A DNA stretch of 64,000 nt from Streptomyces sp. APSN-46.1 (GCF_022815725.1 NZ_JALGRF010000004.1:24123-88122), one strand, 5' to 3'. Positions 40,136 through 50,215 are shown, counted from the stretch's first letter. Notes: generated by a model from the letters alone, not told the origin. Translations and numbers: made by a program.

Positions 40136-41956
40136 CTACCGCGAGGCGTCCGGGTGGACGGCTTCGGTGATCGGCTTGGCGTCGGCCGGCAGCTTCGTCT
40201 CCACCGGCTTGCGCAGCGCGATGTTCAGCTCGCGCAGGCGGGTCTCCTCCAGAACCGTGGGCGCGCCCATCATCAGGTCCTGCGCGTTGCCGTTCAGCGG
40301 GAACGCGATGGTCTCGCGGATGTTCGGCTCATCGGCCAGCAGCATCACCATGCGGTCCACACCGGGGGCGATGCCACCGTGCGGCGGGGCGCCCAGGCGG
40401 AACGCGCGCAGCATGCCCGCGAACTCGCGCTCGACGGTCTCCGCGTCGTACCCGGCGATCTCGAAGGCCTTCAGCATGACCTCGGGCTCGTGGTTGCGGA
40501 TGGCGCCGGAGGACAGCTCGATGCCGTTGCAGACGATGTCGTACTGCCAGGCCAGGATGTCGAGCGGGTCCTTCTCCTCCAGGTCCTTCATGCCGCCCTG
40601 CGGCATGGAGAAGGGGTTGTGGGAGAAGTCGATCCGGCCGGTCTCCTCGTCCTTCTCGTACATCGGGAAGTCGACGATCCAGCAGAACCGGAAGACGTTC
40701 TCCTCGAACTGGCCGGCACGCTTGGCGGCCTCGACGCGAACGCCGGACATGATCTTGGAGACCTCGTCGAACTCGCCCGCGCCGAAGAACACGGCGTGGC
40801 CGGGGGCCAGGCCCAGGCGCTCGGTGAGGACCTTGACGTTCTCCTCGGTGAGGAACTTGGCGATCGGGCCGGTCAGCGAACCGTCCTCGCCCACCCGCAC
40901 CCAGGCCAGGCCCTTCGCGCCGAGCGAGATCGCGTACTCGCCCAGGCCGTCGAAGAACTTGCGCGGCTGCGCGGCGGTGTCCGGGACGGCCAGCGCACGC
41001 ACGTGCTTGCCGGCGAACGCCTTGAACTCCGAGCCCTCGAAGACATCCGTGATGTCCACGAGCTCCAGCTTCGCCCGCAGGTCGGGCTTGTCGTTGCCGT
41101 ACTTCAGCATCGACTCGCGGAACGGGATCCGCGGGAACGGCGAGGTGACCTCGCGGCCCTTGCCGAACTCGGTGAAGATCTCGGTCATCAGGCGCTCGAT
41201 CGGCTGGAAGACGTCCTCCTGCTCGACGAAGGACATCTCCACGTCGAGCTGGTAGAACTCGCCCGGCGAGCGGTCGGCGCGGGCGTCCTCGTCGCGGAAG
41301 CAGGGCGCGATCTGGAAGTAGCGGTCGAAGCCCGAGATCATCAGCAGCTGCTTGAACTGCTGCGGCGCCTGCGGCAGGGCGTAGAACTTGCCCGGGTTCA
41401 GACGGGACGGGACGACGAAGTCGCGCGCGCCCTCGGGGGAGGTCGCGGTGAGGATCGGGGTCGCCATCTCGTTGAAGCCGAGGGCCACCATCTTGGAGCG
41501 GATGGAGGCGATCACGGCCGAGCGCAGCATGATGTTGCGGTGCATGCGCTCGCGGCGCAGGTCGAGGAAGCGGTACTCCAGGCGCCGCTCCTCGTTCACA
41601 CCGTCGTCGGTGTTGATGGTGAAGGGCAGCGGGGCGGCCGCGCCGAGCACCTCGACCTCGGCGGCCTCGATCTCGATCTCGCCGGTGGGCAGCTCGGGGT
41701 TGATGTTCTCCGCGCCGCGGGAGACGACCTTGCCGTCGACGCGGACGACCGTCTCCTTGGACAGCTTGTCCAGGGCGGCGGCCGCGGCGGTGCCGGGGCG
41801 GGCGACGAGCTGCGTGATGCCGTAGTGGTCGCGCAGATCGATGAAGAGGATGCCGCCCAGGTCTCGACGGTTGTGCAGCCAGCCGCTCAGCCGGACGTCG
41901 GCGCCGACGTCAGAGGCTCGGAGCTCGCCGCACGTGTGGGACCTGTACCGATGCAT
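40136..41956 (-). CDS. aspS: aspartyl-tRNA synthetase, 606 aa
   Basis: Complete class IIb synthetase. Anticodon-binding OB fold at the N-terminus ([35 protein letters not shown]), motif 1 region, motif 2 ([48 protein letters not shown]), the bacterial GAD insertion domain, and motif 3 ([19 protein letters not shown]). Length is normal. ATG at 41956. No tRNA-binding leader element is visible in the short upstream gap. Syntenic with the conserved Streptomyces chromosome core near the origin. Confidence 0.97.
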   Translation of the reverse strand: MHRYRSHTCGELRASDVGADVRLSGWLHNRRDLGGILFIDLRDHYGITQLVARPGTAAAAALDKLSKETVVRVDGKVVSRGAENINPELPTGEIEIEAAEVEVLGAAAPLPFTINTDDGVNEERRLEYRFLDLRRERMHRNIMLRSAVIASIRSKMVALGFNEMATPILTATSPEGARDFVVPSRLNPGKFYALPQAPQQFKQLLMISGFDRYFQIAPCFRDEDARADRSPGEFYQLDVEMSFVEQEDVFQPIERLMTEIFTEFGKGREVTSPFPRIPFRESMLKYGNDKPDLRAKLELVDITDVFEGSEFKAFAGKHVRALAVPDTAAQPRKFFDGLGEYAISLGAKGLAWVRVGEDGSLTGPIAKFLTEENVKVLTERLGLAPGHAVFFGAGEFDEVSKIMSGVRVEAAKRAGQFEENVFRFCWIVDFPMYEKDEETGRIDFSHNPFSMPQGGMKDLEEKDPLDILAWQYDIVCNGIELSSGAIRNHEPEVMLKAFEIAGYDAETVEREFAGMLRAFRLGAPPHGGIAPGVDRMVMLLADEPNIRETIAFPLNGNAQDLMMGAPTVLEETRLRELNIALRKPVETKLPADAKPITEAVHPDASR

Positions 41957-42124
41957 CAGTCATCCAGTTCTTCGCGATACCAGGGTGGATTCAACCGTCC
42001 CAAGGTTACCGCCCGAGCCGGGGACGGGGCGGGCATGCCCGCAGCGCCCCGTCAAGAGACACCGTGAACAGGCACCACACCCGCGAACGGGCACGACACT
42101 CGGATGACCTGTAAAGATGACCGG

Positions 42125-44296
42125 GTGCGCACCGAGGACGTCCTGGCCGCCATCGCGACGGGACTGTGGCGATGGGACAACGCCTCCGGGACGGTCACAC
42201 TCGACAGCGAGGCCGCCCGGCTCCTCGGGCTGCCCGCCGAGCCGGTCGTCCTGCCCGAGGTCGCCGTACGGTCCCGGTTCCACCCGGTGGACTGGAACGA
42301 GATCAACGGCATCGTCACCCTCGCCGTCGCCGAGGACACCCTCGCCGAGGCCCGCCTGCGGATCATGGACGAGGACGGGCGGGTGCTGCGCACCGTGCGC
42401 AGCCGCTCCAAACCGCTGGAGAACCGCTGCGCCGACGGCCGCGTGGACTACGAGCTGATCGGCACCATCCAGGAGATCGCCGAGCCCCAGCCCGGCACCA
42501 CCGCCGCGCACACCCCGATCACCGGTGACTGGCGGCGCTCCCGCGAGGCCTTCCTGCTGGACGCCGGGCGCGCCCTGGCGGAGGCCCGGTCCACCGCCGA
42601 GGTGCTGCGTGTGGCGGCCTCCCTGTCGATGCCCGGTTTCAGCCCCGACGGGCTGGCCGTCTTCGGGATGGCCGGCGAGCGGCTGTCGATCATCGGGCAC
42701 CACGGGCAGGAACCCGGCGACGAGGGCCCCTTCGCACAGATGCGGCTGGACACGGACTATCCGGCCGCCGAGGTCGTCCGTACCGGACGGGCGATCTACC
42801 TGCCCACGCCCGAGGAGTACAAGCGGCGGTTCCCGGCCACCTGGCCGCTCGCCCAGCCCTTCGGCCGGGCCTCGTGGGCCTTCCTCCCGCTGATCGTGGC
42901 CGGGCGCACCATGGGCGCCTGGATGGCCGCGTTCAAGCACCCGGTGACCTTCTCCCCGGACGAGCGGTCCGTGCTGACCACCGTCGCCCGGATGCTGGCC
43001 CAGGCACTCCAGCGCGCCGGCGTGGCCGAATCCGAGCGGGAACTCACCACCGGTCTGCAACGGTCGATGATGCCGCAGCTCGGCCCCGAGATCCCGGGCA
43101 TGACCATCGCCGCGCGGTACGTCCCGACCGGCGGCGGCCTCCAGGTCGGCGGCGACTGGTACGACATGATCCCGCTGCCCTCGGGCCGGTTCGCGCTGGT
43201 CATCGGGGACGTCCAGGGCCACGACGTGCGGGCCGCGGGCCTGATGGGCCAGCTCCGGATCGCCGTGCGCGCGTACGCCTCCGAGGGGCACCGGCCCGAC
43301 GCCGTCCTCTCCCGCGCTTCCCGCTTCCTCGCCGGGCTGTGCTCCTCGCAGGAACGGGAGCGGGAGGGGGAAGGCGCCGGTCCCCTGGATGACGCGGACT
43401 TCCAGAGCCCCCGCTTCGCCACCTGCCTCTACGTGGAGTGCGACCCCGGGACCGGAACGCTGGAGGTGGCCCGCGCCGGCCACCCCGACCCCGCGATCCG
43501 GATGGCGGACGGCACGGTCCTGATGCGCCCCACCGCGGGCGGGCTCCCGCTCGGCATCGTTCCCGACACCGACTACCCCACCACCCGGTTCACCCTCGAA
43601 CCCGGCGAGACGATGATGCTGTGCACCGACGGGCTCATCGAGACCGGCGGCCACGACCTGGACACGGGCTGGGCGCGGCTGCGCGCGGTCCTGGAGTCCG
43701 ACACGCACGACACCGAAAACCTGGAGAAGCTCGCCGACCTGCTGGTCCAGGCGGTGCACGGCCCTTCCTCGCACCACACCACCGGCCCGCTGGCCGACCG
43801 CCGCGAGGACGACATAGCCGTCGTCCTGCTGTGCCGCGCGAGCGCGGAATGCGGCTGCGGCACCTCGATGACGTACCCGGCCCGCCCGGCCCGGCGCACC
43901 ATGCTGACCGTCGCCCAGGCCGAGCCCGAGCGCATCGCGGGCGCCCGGCGCCAGATCCGGGAGCTGCTGCACGACTGGGCGGACGAGGACCAGCTGGACT
44001 CGGCCGAGCTGATGGTCTCCGAGATGGTGACCAACGTCCTCGTGCACACGGACGGGGACGCGGTGCTCGTCGCCGAGGCGGTGGGCGAGCTGGGGACGCG
44101 GCGGTTGCGCATCGAGGTCTCCGACGGCAGCGACGAACTCCCGCACAAGCGGCACCCCGGCGAGATGGCGTCGAGCGGGCGCGGGGTCCTGCTGATGGAG
44201 ATGCTGGCGGACACCTGGGGCGTGGACCCGCGCGGCGAGGGCAAGTCCACCTGGTTCGAGCTGTACGAGCGGTCGAAGCCCCAGCCGGAGGCATGA
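42125..44296 (+). CDS. PAS/GAF/PP2C (SpoIIE)/HATPase regulatory protein, 723 aa
   Basis: Multi-domain stress regulator. A PAS-like region occurs at residues 1-120 (TGLWRWDNASGTVTLDSEAARLLGLP), then a GAF domain (about 150-300), a SpoIIE-type PP2C phosphatase with GGDWYDMIPL and IGDVQGHDVRAAGLMGQLR (metal-binding aspartates), MLCTDGLIE and DDIAVVLL, and a C-terminal GHKL ATPase-like domain (SAELMVSEMVTNVLVHT, SSGRGVLLMEML). Such proteins combine phosphatase and anti-sigma-like kinase functions in partner-switching control of SigB-type sigma factors. GTG at 42125 is preferred to ATG 42104 since the PAS domain begins there. No anti-sigma partner is adjacent. Confidence 0.9.
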   Translation: MRTEDVLAAIATGLWRWDNASGTVTLDSEAARLLGLPAEPVVLPEVAVRSRFHPVDWNEINGIVTLAVAEDTLAEARLRIMDEDGRVLRTVRSRSKPLENRCADGRVDYELIGTIQEIAEPQPGTTAAHTPITGDWRRSREAFLLDAGRALAEARSTAEVLRVAASLSMPGFSPDGLAVFGMAGERLSIIGHHGQEPGDEGPFAQMRLDTDYPAAEVVRTGRAIYLPTPEEYKRRFPATWPLAQPFGRASWAFLPLIVAGRTMGAWMAAFKHPVTFSPDERSVLTTVARMLAQALQRAGVAESERELTTGLQRSMMPQLGPEIPGMTIAARYVPTGGGLQVGGDWYDMIPLPSGRFALVIGDVQGHDVRAAGLMGQLRIAVRAYASEGHRPDAVLSRASRFLAGLCSSQEREREGEGAGPLDDADFQSPRFATCLYVECDPGTGTLEVARAGHPDPAIRMADGTVLMRPTAGGLPLGIVPDTDYPTTRFTLEPGETMMLCTDGLIETGGHDLDTGWARLRAVLESDTHDTENLEKLADLLVQAVHGPSSHHTTGPLADRREDDIAVVLLCRASAECGCGTSMTYPARPARRTMLTVAQAEPERIAGARRQIRELLHDWADEDQLDSAELMVSEMVTNVLVHTDGDAVLVAEAVGELGTRRLRIEVSDGSDELPHKRHPGEMASSGRGVLLMEMLADTWGVDPRGEGKSTWFELYERSKPQPEA

Positions 44297-44341
44297 GCCG
44301 TCCCCGGCCCTCCCCCGGGAGGGCCGACGCCGGGCGGCGCG

Positions 44342-44385
44342 GGACTGACGCCGGGCCGACGCCGGACTGACGCCGGGCCGACGCC
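44342..44385. repeat. 22-bp tandem direct repeat
   Basis: Two adjacent exact copies of a 22-base unit beginning GGACTGACGCCGGGCC fill 44342-44385, with a further decayed copy after them, in the gap between the phosphatase and permease genes. No stem-loop function is clear. Confidence 0.6.
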
Positions 44386-44432
44386 GCGCTGACTCCGGAC
44401 TGACGCGACGTCACGCGTGATTGGATGACCGG

Positions 44433-45533
44433 GTGTCGAGTCCCCATGACCTGCCGAGCCCCCTCCTTCCGGAGCCCGTACGGCGGCTCGCCGCCTGGTG
44501 CGCGGTCGTCCTGCTCATCACCGGCGTGGCGGCCGTCGCCGTGTGGCTGTGCGTCGTCTTCCGGACGGCCGTCACTCCCGCGCTGCTCGCCCTGCTCGGG
44601 ACGGCCCTGCTCGGACCGATGCACCGGCGGCTGGTCCGGATGGGGGTGCGGCGCTCGCTCGCGGCCGCGCTGACCTGCCTCGCCGTGGTCGCGGTGGTCG
44701 GCGGGGCCACGTACGTCGTCGCCCTCGCGCTCATCGAGACCGGCGACGTGATCATCGCCGCGCTCGTGCGGGCCGGCGAGGGGCTCGCGGAGCACTTCGG
44801 GGCGGCCGGGACCTCGCTGGAGGACGTCGCCCGGAACTCCAAGGACCTGCTCGCGAAGTTCGGCGGTACGGCCGCCTCCGGCGTGCTCACCGGTCTCAGC
44901 GTGGTCGGCGGGATGATCGCGATGGCCCTGCTGGCGATGGTGCTGATCTTCTTCTTCCTGCGGGACTCCGACCGCGCCGTGGGCACGCTGCGCGCGCTGG
45001 CGCCGCGCCGCTCGGGCGACCTGATGGAGGCGATGGGGCGGCGCGCCTTCGAGGCCGTCGAGGGCTTCATGCGCGGGACCACCTTCGTGGCCCTCATCGA
45101 CGCCGTGCTGATCGGCGCGGGTCTGCTGGTGCTCCGGGTGCCGGGCGCGGTGGGCCTGGCCGCCCTGGTCTTCGTGACCGCGTACATCCCCTACCTCGGC
45201 GCCTTCCTCTCGGGCGCCGTGGCGGTCCTCGTCGCCCTCGCAGACCGGGGCTGGGTCATCGGCCTGTGGGCGCTGGGCGTGGTCCTGGCGGTCCAGGTGA
45301 TCGAGGGGTACGTACTCCAGCCCGTGGTGCAGAGCCGGACGGTGCAGATGCACCCGGCCGTGGTGATGCTGGCCATCACGGCCGGGGCGAGCGTCGCCGG
45401 GATCCTGGGGATGCTGCTGGCGGTTCCGCTGACGGCGGCCGCCTTCGGGGTGATCTCGGAACTCCGGGCCCGGTACGCGGAGCCCGCGGCCCAGGGCAGA
45501 CCGCCCGGGCGTTCCTCCTTCAGGACGCCGTAG
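44433..45533 (+). CDS. AI-2E-family (PerM-like) membrane permease, 366 aa
   Basis: About eight hydrophobic helices in the family's pattern: AAWCAVVLLITGVAAVAVWLC, ALLALLGTALLGPMHRRLVRMG, LTCLAVVAVVGGATYVVALAL, then a long amphipathic region, MIAMALLAMVLIFFFLRD, LIDAVLIGAGLLVLRVPGAVGLAALVFVTAYIPYLGAFLSGAVAVLVALADRGW and a C-terminal AVVMLAITAGASVAGILGMLLAVPLTAA. The YIPYLGA..SG motif identifies the family. Family members include a transporter for autoinducer-2, but most have no known cargo. GTG at 44433 is used rather than the upstream TTG. Confidence 0.87.
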   Translation: MSSPHDLPSPLLPEPVRRLAAWCAVVLLITGVAAVAVWLCVVFRTAVTPALLALLGTALLGPMHRRLVRMGVRRSLAAALTCLAVVAVVGGATYVVALALIETGDVIIAALVRAGEGLAEHFGAAGTSLEDVARNSKDLLAKFGGTAASGVLTGLSVVGGMIAMALLAMVLIFFFLRDSDRAVGTLRALAPRRSGDLMEAMGRRAFEAVEGFMRGTTFVALIDAVLIGAGLLVLRVPGAVGLAALVFVTAYIPYLGAFLSGAVAVLVALADRGWVIGLWALGVVLAVQVIEGYVLQPVVQSRTVQMHPAVVMLAITAGASVAGILGMLLAVPLTAAAFGVISELRARYAEPAAQGRPPGRSSFRTP

Positions 45534-45714
45534 ACGATCGAGTCGCGCCAGTCGTTCTGCGCGTCCACGCCCGCAGAGTCCAACTCATGCCATTTGCTCG
45601 CGTTTTCCACACTTTCGTGTGCCGCACATCAGTTTCTCTGGCCTGCTGGCGCCCCACTCTGGTTCGCTCACAGACCGTGCCACTCGGCACGATGTTCAGA
45701 GATGCGGAGTAGAT

Positions 45715-46125
45715 ATGGCAGACCTGCCCAAGGGCCTCTACCGGATCGTCTTCACCCACGAGCAACTCCTCACCACGCTGGGCTCCGAGCCCGGTGCGCC
45801 GCTGGTCCTCCTGCCGCCGGACAGCGGGCTCACGCAGACGTGGCAGGTGCAGAGCAACGGCAACGGCACCCACACCATCAGCGCCGACGGCCAGCACGTG
45901 AGCTACGACGGCGACCCGGACATGCACGAGCCGGCCCTGCTGCTGCCCGAGCCCCGCCAATGGCAGCTCATCCCCGCCGCGGAGCCCGGCACTTACTTCA
46001 TCGGCGTCGTGGACGCCCCCATGCGCCTGGGCCTGAGCCTGCTGCGGATCTTCCCGCCGCGTGTCGCCCTGGCCCCCGAGTACGGCGACCCTTACCAGGC
46101 CTGGACCTTCCAGCCCGTCGGGTAG
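45715..46125 (+). CDS. beta-trefoil protein, I66 protease-inhibitor-like, 136 aa
   Basis: Small soluble, beta-rich protein: LPKGLYRIVF, LGSEPGAPLVLLPPDSGLTQTWQVQSNGNGTHTISADGQHV, LLLPEPRQWQLIPAAEPGTYFIGV and PYQAWTFQPVG. Three similar blocks with W at equivalent positions (TWQV, QWQL, AWTF) indicate a trefoil of three repeats. The pattern is close to fungal I66-type serine protease inhibitors also annotated in Streptomyces. No signal peptide, so it may act in the cytoplasm. ATG at 45715 with GGAG 7 bases upstream. The upstream 180 bases hold no supported gene. Confidence 0.6.
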   Translation: MADLPKGLYRIVFTHEQLLTTLGSEPGAPLVLLPPDSGLTQTWQVQSNGNGTHTISADGQHVSYDGDPDMHEPALLLPEPRQWQLIPAAEPGTYFIGVVDAPMRLGLSLLRIFPPRVALAPEYGDPYQAWTFQPVG

Positions 46126-46318
46126 CAGCCTCCGGGCTGAGCCCCGTGCCGTCCGCCAGCCACGCCAGCGGGCGGCACCGCTGTGCTGAGCTTGGTGTTT
46201 CAACCTCTCACAACCTGCGTTGCCCTCCGCGTGCCCCATCGCGCACAGATCCCCCGCACCAGGGGCCTGATAGGGCACTGGTGGGCAAGGTGACTCGCCG
46301 CGCAGCTCTGCGTCGCGG

Positions 46319-47275
46319 TCAGATACCCCCGGCCGGAATCGTGCCCAGCCGGCCGGCCTGGAAGTCGTCGAAGGCCTGCTGGAGTTCGTGCTTGCTGTTC
46401 ATGACGAACGGCCCGTAGTGCGCCATCGGCTCCCGTATCGGGCGCCCGCCGAGCAGGATGACCTCCAGGTCCGGGCTGTTCGAGTCCTGCGACTCGTCCG
46501 CGCGCACGGTCAGCGACCCGCCCTCCCCGAACACCGCCGTCTGGCCGGTGTGGAGCGGCCGCCGGTCCGTGCCGACGCTGCCGCGCCCGGCCATGACGTA
46601 GACGAGGGCGTTGAAGTCCTCGCGCCACGGCAGGGTGATCTGCGCGCCCGGCGTGATGGTCGCGTGGACCATCGTGATCGGGGTGTGGGTGATGCCCGGG
46701 CCCGCGTGCCCGTCCAGCTCGCCGGCGATGACCCGGAGCAGGGCGCCGCCGTCGGGGGTGGTCAGCAGCTGGACCTTGCCGCCGCCGATGTCCTGGTAGC
46801 GCGGGGGCATCATCTTGTCGGAGGCCGGGAGGTTCACCCACAGCTGGAGGCCGTGGAAGAGCCCGCCGCTGACGACGAGGGACTCCGGCGGGGCCTCGAT
46901 GTGCAGGAGGCCCGATCCGGCGGTCATCCACTGGGTGTCGCCACCGTTGATGATGCCGCCGCCGCCGTTGCTGTCCTGGTGGACGAAGGTTCCGTCGATC
47001 AGGTACGTGACGGTCTCGAAGCCGCGGTGCGGGTGCCACGGGGTGCCCTTCGGCTCGCCCGGCGCGTACTCCACCTCGCCCATCTGGTCCATCATGATGA
47101 ACGGGTCGAGGTACTGGTAGTTGATCCCGGCGAAGGCGCGCCGCACCGGGAATCCCTCGCCCTCGAACCCGCCGGGGGCGGTCGTGACGGCCAGCACCTT
47201 CCGGGCGGCGGTCTCCTGGCCGGGCTCCGCGACGCGGGGGAGCGTCAACGGGTTCTCCACAGTCACTGCAGGCAT
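46319..47275 (-). CDS. pirin-family cupin protein, 318 aa
   Basis: Bicupin pirin. HPHRGFETVTYLIDGTFVHQDSNGGGG contains the two metal-ligand histidines of the first cupin, and MTAGSGLLHIEAPPE includes the third His and Glu. The C-terminal half has the pirin C block (WREDFNALVYVMAGRGSVG, MAHYGPFVMNSKHEL). Some bacterial pirins have quercetinase activity, but this cannot be deduced here. ATG at 47275 with GAAGGAGG upstream. About 25-45 bases before the start an imperfect AGTTGA..GCTGAACT inverted repeat suggests a MarR-type operator. Confidence 0.9.
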   Translation of the reverse strand: MPAVTVENPLTLPRVAEPGQETAARKVLAVTTAPGGFEGEGFPVRRAFAGINYQYLDPFIMMDQMGEVEYAPGEPKGTPWHPHRGFETVTYLIDGTFVHQDSNGGGGIINGGDTQWMTAGSGLLHIEAPPESLVVSGGLFHGLQLWVNLPASDKMMPPRYQDIGGGKVQLLTTPDGGALLRVIAGELDGHAGPGITHTPITMVHATITPGAQITLPWREDFNALVYVMAGRGSVGTDRRPLHTGQTAVFGEGGSLTVRADESQDSNSPDLEVILLGGRPIREPMAHYGPFVMNSKHELQQAFDDFQAGRLGTIPAGGI

Positions 47276-47461
47276 GGTCGGAACCTCCTTCTGCGTCGAG
47301 TTTAGTTGAAAGCTGAACTTTCTGCCACCCCGCAGAACAGCGCACCGCCCGATGTCATTCCCGGGTCAACCCGGCGCCGGGATCCGCGGTCCTACCAGGG
47401 GGCGGACCACCCCGCAGACCACATCCGAAGGCCACACCCGCAGTCCACAGGGGGACCCGGC

Positions 47462-47836
47462 ATGACCAGCAGTTACGGCACGTTCCTGAAGCCTCTCGGC
47501 GCCTCGGCGGCGCTCGTCGCCCTCGGGTGGGCCGCCTGGCGGTGGGCGGCGACCGGCATGCCGATGACCCCGCTGCCGGGGTCGCCGTGGCCCTACCTGG
47601 CCACCTGGGGCGCCCTGTGCCTGGCGGGCTGCCTGCTGATCCGCTGGGCGACCGCCCACGACGGGGCCGAGGGCATGGACTACGCCGTCGCCGTCCTCGG
47701 CTTCGCGGGCATCCGGCTCTCCCTTCGCCACCGGCCGGAGCTGACGTCGCTGTGGGCGTACGCCGCCCTCGCACTGGCGGCCGGGGCGGCGGTGGCGCTG
47801 CTGTGGCGCCGCTCCCGCCGGACCCGCCGCGCCTGA
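47462..47836 (+). CDS. small membrane protein, 124 aa
   Basis: Four hydrophobic segments: LGASAALVALGWAAWRWAA, WPYLATWGALCLAGCLLIRWA, AVAVLGFAGIRL and SLWAYAALALAAGAAVALLWRR, ending in a basic tail. Function unknown. ATG at 47462 with AGGGGGACC upstream. Divergent from pirin and followed by a hairpin. Confidence 0.55.
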   Translation: MTSSYGTFLKPLGASAALVALGWAAWRWAATGMPMTPLPGSPWPYLATWGALCLAGCLLIRWATAHDGAEGMDYAVAVLGFAGIRLSLRHRPELTSLWAYAALALAAGAAVALLWRRSRRTRRA

Positions 47837-47851
47837 CCCCGTACGCGGCGA

Positions 47852-47887
47852 GGCCCGCCCCGGCCGGGTGAAGGCCGGAGGCGGGCC
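47852..47887. terminator. hairpin between convergent genes
   Basis: GGCCCGCC-CCGGCC pairs with GGCCGG-A-GGCGGGCC around a short loop with one bulged base. It lies between the small membrane protein (plus) and the lipoprotein (minus) genes. Confidence 0.5.
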
Positions 47888-47956
47888 GTTTCGCGAGCGC
47901 GGGCCGCTAGCCGCCCGCGCGGCGCCGGGGTCTAGCCGTCTGCGTCAGCGATGCCG

Positions 47957-48523
47957 TCAGTCCTTCCACGGGTCCTTCAGCGGCAGGACCCCGTAGGCGC
48001 GGAACCGGGTGTCCAGGTCCTTCAGCTCCCCGAGGCCCTTGGCTACGTTCTCCCACCCCAGGGCCGCCGCCGCCCTGGCCTCGTCCTCGGGCAGCGGCGA
48101 GGCGGCCAGGGAGGAAGCGGCCAGAACGCCCGCCATGCCACTGCGGGTGTGCTTCAGCGCGCTCGCCCACACCTCCTGGGCCGGCGCGTCGGGGATCTGC
48201 CGGTATGCCTCGGCGGCTCGGAGCGCCTCGGACAGGTACTGGAAGTCGATGACCGCGCGGCCCTGCTCGTGCAGGCCGTGGGAGATGCGCGCCTGCCGGA
48301 CCAGCTCGTTGTACCGCTCGGAGCCGCCCTGCCCGTACCAGAGGACGACGAGCGCACTGGCCGGGGTCGGCTCGGGCGTGACAGTCGGCGTCGGCGTCTG
48401 GGTCCAGGACGCGCTCGGGCTCGGGCTCGCGCTCGGCGCGGCGGCTTCGGGTCCACCGGAACAGCCGATGAGCAGGACGGCACTGCCAGCGGTCAGTACG
48501 AGTGAGAGTGCGCGGGCCCGCAT
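47957..48523 (-). CDS. lipoprotein, 188 aa
   Basis: Signal MRARALSLVLTAGSAVLLIGCSGG with the lipobox LLIGC near residue 17-21. A Ser/Pro/Thr-rich linker (PSASPSPSASWTQTPTPTVTPEPT) is followed by a helical globular domain with YNELVRQARISHGLHEQGRAVIDFQYLSEALRAAEAYRQI. No family recognised. The ATG at 48523 has AGGGGGAC upstream and the frame before it is basic, so the start is secure. It may belong with the adjacent SseB gene on the same strand (95 bases). Confidence 0.75.
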   Translation of the reverse strand: MRARALSLVLTAGSAVLLIGCSGGPEAAAPSASPSPSASWTQTPTPTVTPEPTPASALVVLWYGQGGSERYNELVRQARISHGLHEQGRAVIDFQYLSEALRAAEAYRQIPDAPAQEVWASALKHTRSGMAGVLAASSLAASPLPEDEARAAAALGWENVAKGLGELKDLDTRFRAYGVLPLKDPWKD

Positions 48524-48618
48524 GTGTCCCCCTGAGTCGACCGGCCGGCCTTCAACTGGCCTTCCCATACGGTGCCTTACGACGGCCCTCCGGCCTAGCC
48601 GTCTGCGCAGCAATGGCG

Positions 48619-49077
48619 CTAGCCATACATGCGGCGCATCGCGTAGTCGACCATCTGCTCGACGGCCTTCGCGTCGAAGACCATCCGGTGGTCGCCCTCC
48701 ATGTCGAGGACGAAGCCGTACCCGGTGGGCAGGAGGTCGATCACCTCGGCGCCGGTGATGACGAAGTACTTGGACTCCTTGCCGGCGTACCGGCGGAGCT
48801 CCTTGAGCGTGGTGAACATCGGGATCACCGGCTGCTGCGTGTTGTGCAGCGCGAGGAATCCCGGGGTCTCGCCGCGCGGGCAGTAGACCTTCGAGGTGGC
48901 GAAGATCTGCTGGAAGTCCTCGGCGGACAGGGAGCCTGTGGTGAAGGCCCGTACCGCGTCCGCGAGGGAGGGCGGGGACGGCTCGGGGTACAGCGGCTGC
49001 TGCGGCTGCTGCGCGTAGCCCTGCTGGGGCTGCGCGTAGCCCTGCTGGGCGCCCGGGTTCTGGTCGTAGCCGTACAT
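48619..49077 (-). CDS. SseB-domain protein, 152 aa
   Basis: N-terminal Gln/Tyr/Pro-rich low-complexity segment (MYGYDQNPGAQQGYAQPQQGYAQQPQQ) then an SseB-type domain: AFTTGSLSAEDFQQIFATSKVYCPRGETPGFLAL, VIPMFTTLKELRRY, YFVITGAEVIDLLPTGYGFVLDMEGDHRMVFD. In Streptomyces such proteins are common in the vicinity of secreted or membrane complexes, and their role is not established. ATG at 49077. Confidence 0.8.
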   Translation of the reverse strand: MYGYDQNPGAQQGYAQPQQGYAQQPQQPLYPEPSPPSLADAVRAFTTGSLSAEDFQQIFATSKVYCPRGETPGFLALHNTQQPVIPMFTTLKELRRYAGKESKYFVITGAEVIDLLPTGYGFVLDMEGDHRMVFDAKAVEQMVDYAMRRMYG

Positions 49078-49179
49078 GGCCGACAGCCTACCGATGCGGC
49101 GGCCCGCCGGTGCGTCGAGTTCTGGCCCGAAGGCCTTCAGCTCGGCGGCTAAGGGGGGCCAGGCGGTGGACGATGCCAG

Positions 49180-50100
49180 TCAGGCCGTCCGCGACTTCCG
49201 CTCCGAGCCCCACGGGGGCGGTGCTGTAGCTAGGCGGCCATGTTCAAGACGCCGCGCATGGTTGCCACTTCCGTAGTCCTCGGCTGCGGCCTCGATCATC
49301 TTCAGGGACACCTCGGGCGGCAGCGCGGCCGCACGGAGGCGGTTGTACGCATTCTGGTACTGCACCACCACGCCCGGGTCGTCGATCAGCTGGCCGCTGT
49401 ACATGCTCTCCATGTACACGACCGGCGGGGCATCACTGAAGCTCATGAAGTGGGTCGACCCCGTCATGAAAGGGTGCACTCCGGCATTGCACGGCAGGAT
49501 CTGCGGAATGTAGCGGCGGCGCCGGGCAACGGCGGCCACGTGGGCCAGTTGCTCCGCCATTGCCTCGTCCCCGCCAACCGGTTGCCGAAGGAGCGACTCG
49601 TGGAGGACGACCCAAGACGCGGGCCCATCGGCGTCCTCGTAGACCCATGCACGTTCACGCCGTCTAGCGACCGCCTGTGCGACACGCTCCTCATCCGCCA
49701 GAGGATGGGCGGCGTGAACGAGCTCCCTAATGTAGGGCTCCAGCTGCAAGGGCCCGGGGATGACCATAGGGGTCCACTCCTCGATCCCCTGCGCGCGTGA
49801 TTCCAGTTCCAAGGCCTCCGTGAAGTACGACGCCACGACGCTGCTTCGTGCCTTCCGTACGTCCTCGCAGCGGCGCGCGAAGAACCCGTCGGTGTCCAGC
49901 ACCCGGTCAACGTGCTGCGCCAGGTCCAGCGGTATCCGCCGGTTACCGCGCTCAATCTCGCTCAGGTAGCTGACCCCGTAATAGCTGCCTTCCACCACCT
50001 GCTGGAGCGTGCGGCCCGCATGCTCACGCCTCCAACGCAGCTCCTTGCCATAAAAGGCCGGCACGCTCGCTGAGCCGTCAATGTCCTTACGTGGGGCCAC
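49180..50100 (-). CDS. XRE-family regulator with DUF5753, 306 aa
   Basis: N-terminal helix-turn-helix (ELRWRREHAGRTLQQVVEGSYYGVSYLSEIERGNRRIPLDLAQHVDRVL, residues about 20-65), followed by the C-terminal DUF5753 region with VIPGPLQLEPYIREL, AVARRRERA, LLRQPVGGDEAMAEQLAHV and MESMYSGQLIDDPGVV. This class is numerous in Streptomyces and often paired with HATPase genes. GTG at 50100 is chosen, as GAAGG lies upstream; the longer frame reaching 50295 is basic and Cys/Arg-rich. It is divergent from a small gene and the HATPase. Confidence 0.85.
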   Translation of the reverse strand: MAPRKDIDGSASVPAFYGKELRWRREHAGRTLQQVVEGSYYGVSYLSEIERGNRRIPLDLAQHVDRVLDTDGFFARRCEDVRKARSSVVASYFTEALELESRAQGIEEWTPMVIPGPLQLEPYIRELVHAAHPLADEERVAQAVARRRERAWVYEDADGPASWVVLHESLLRQPVGGDEAMAEQLAHVAAVARRRRYIPQILPCNAGVHPFMTGSTHFMSFSDAPPVVYMESMYSGQLIDDPGVVVQYQNAYNRLRAAALPPEVSLKMIEAAAEDYGSGNHARRLEHGRLATAPPPWGSERKSRTA

Positions 50101-50215
50101 AATCGCCCGCCTTCCACACCTCGCACCGTGGAGCCCGAAACCCTTCCCACGGTACGCCGAGCCGCGCCAGCCTGTGAGCAGTTCGTCACAGCCGGTCCGC
50201 ACAGGAAGGCCCCCC

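Noticed and set aside
46126..46318. Possible tRNA or small RNA in the gap between the beta-trefoil and pirin genes
   Set aside because: No cloverleaf, no CCA-type end and no conserved T-loop could be found.
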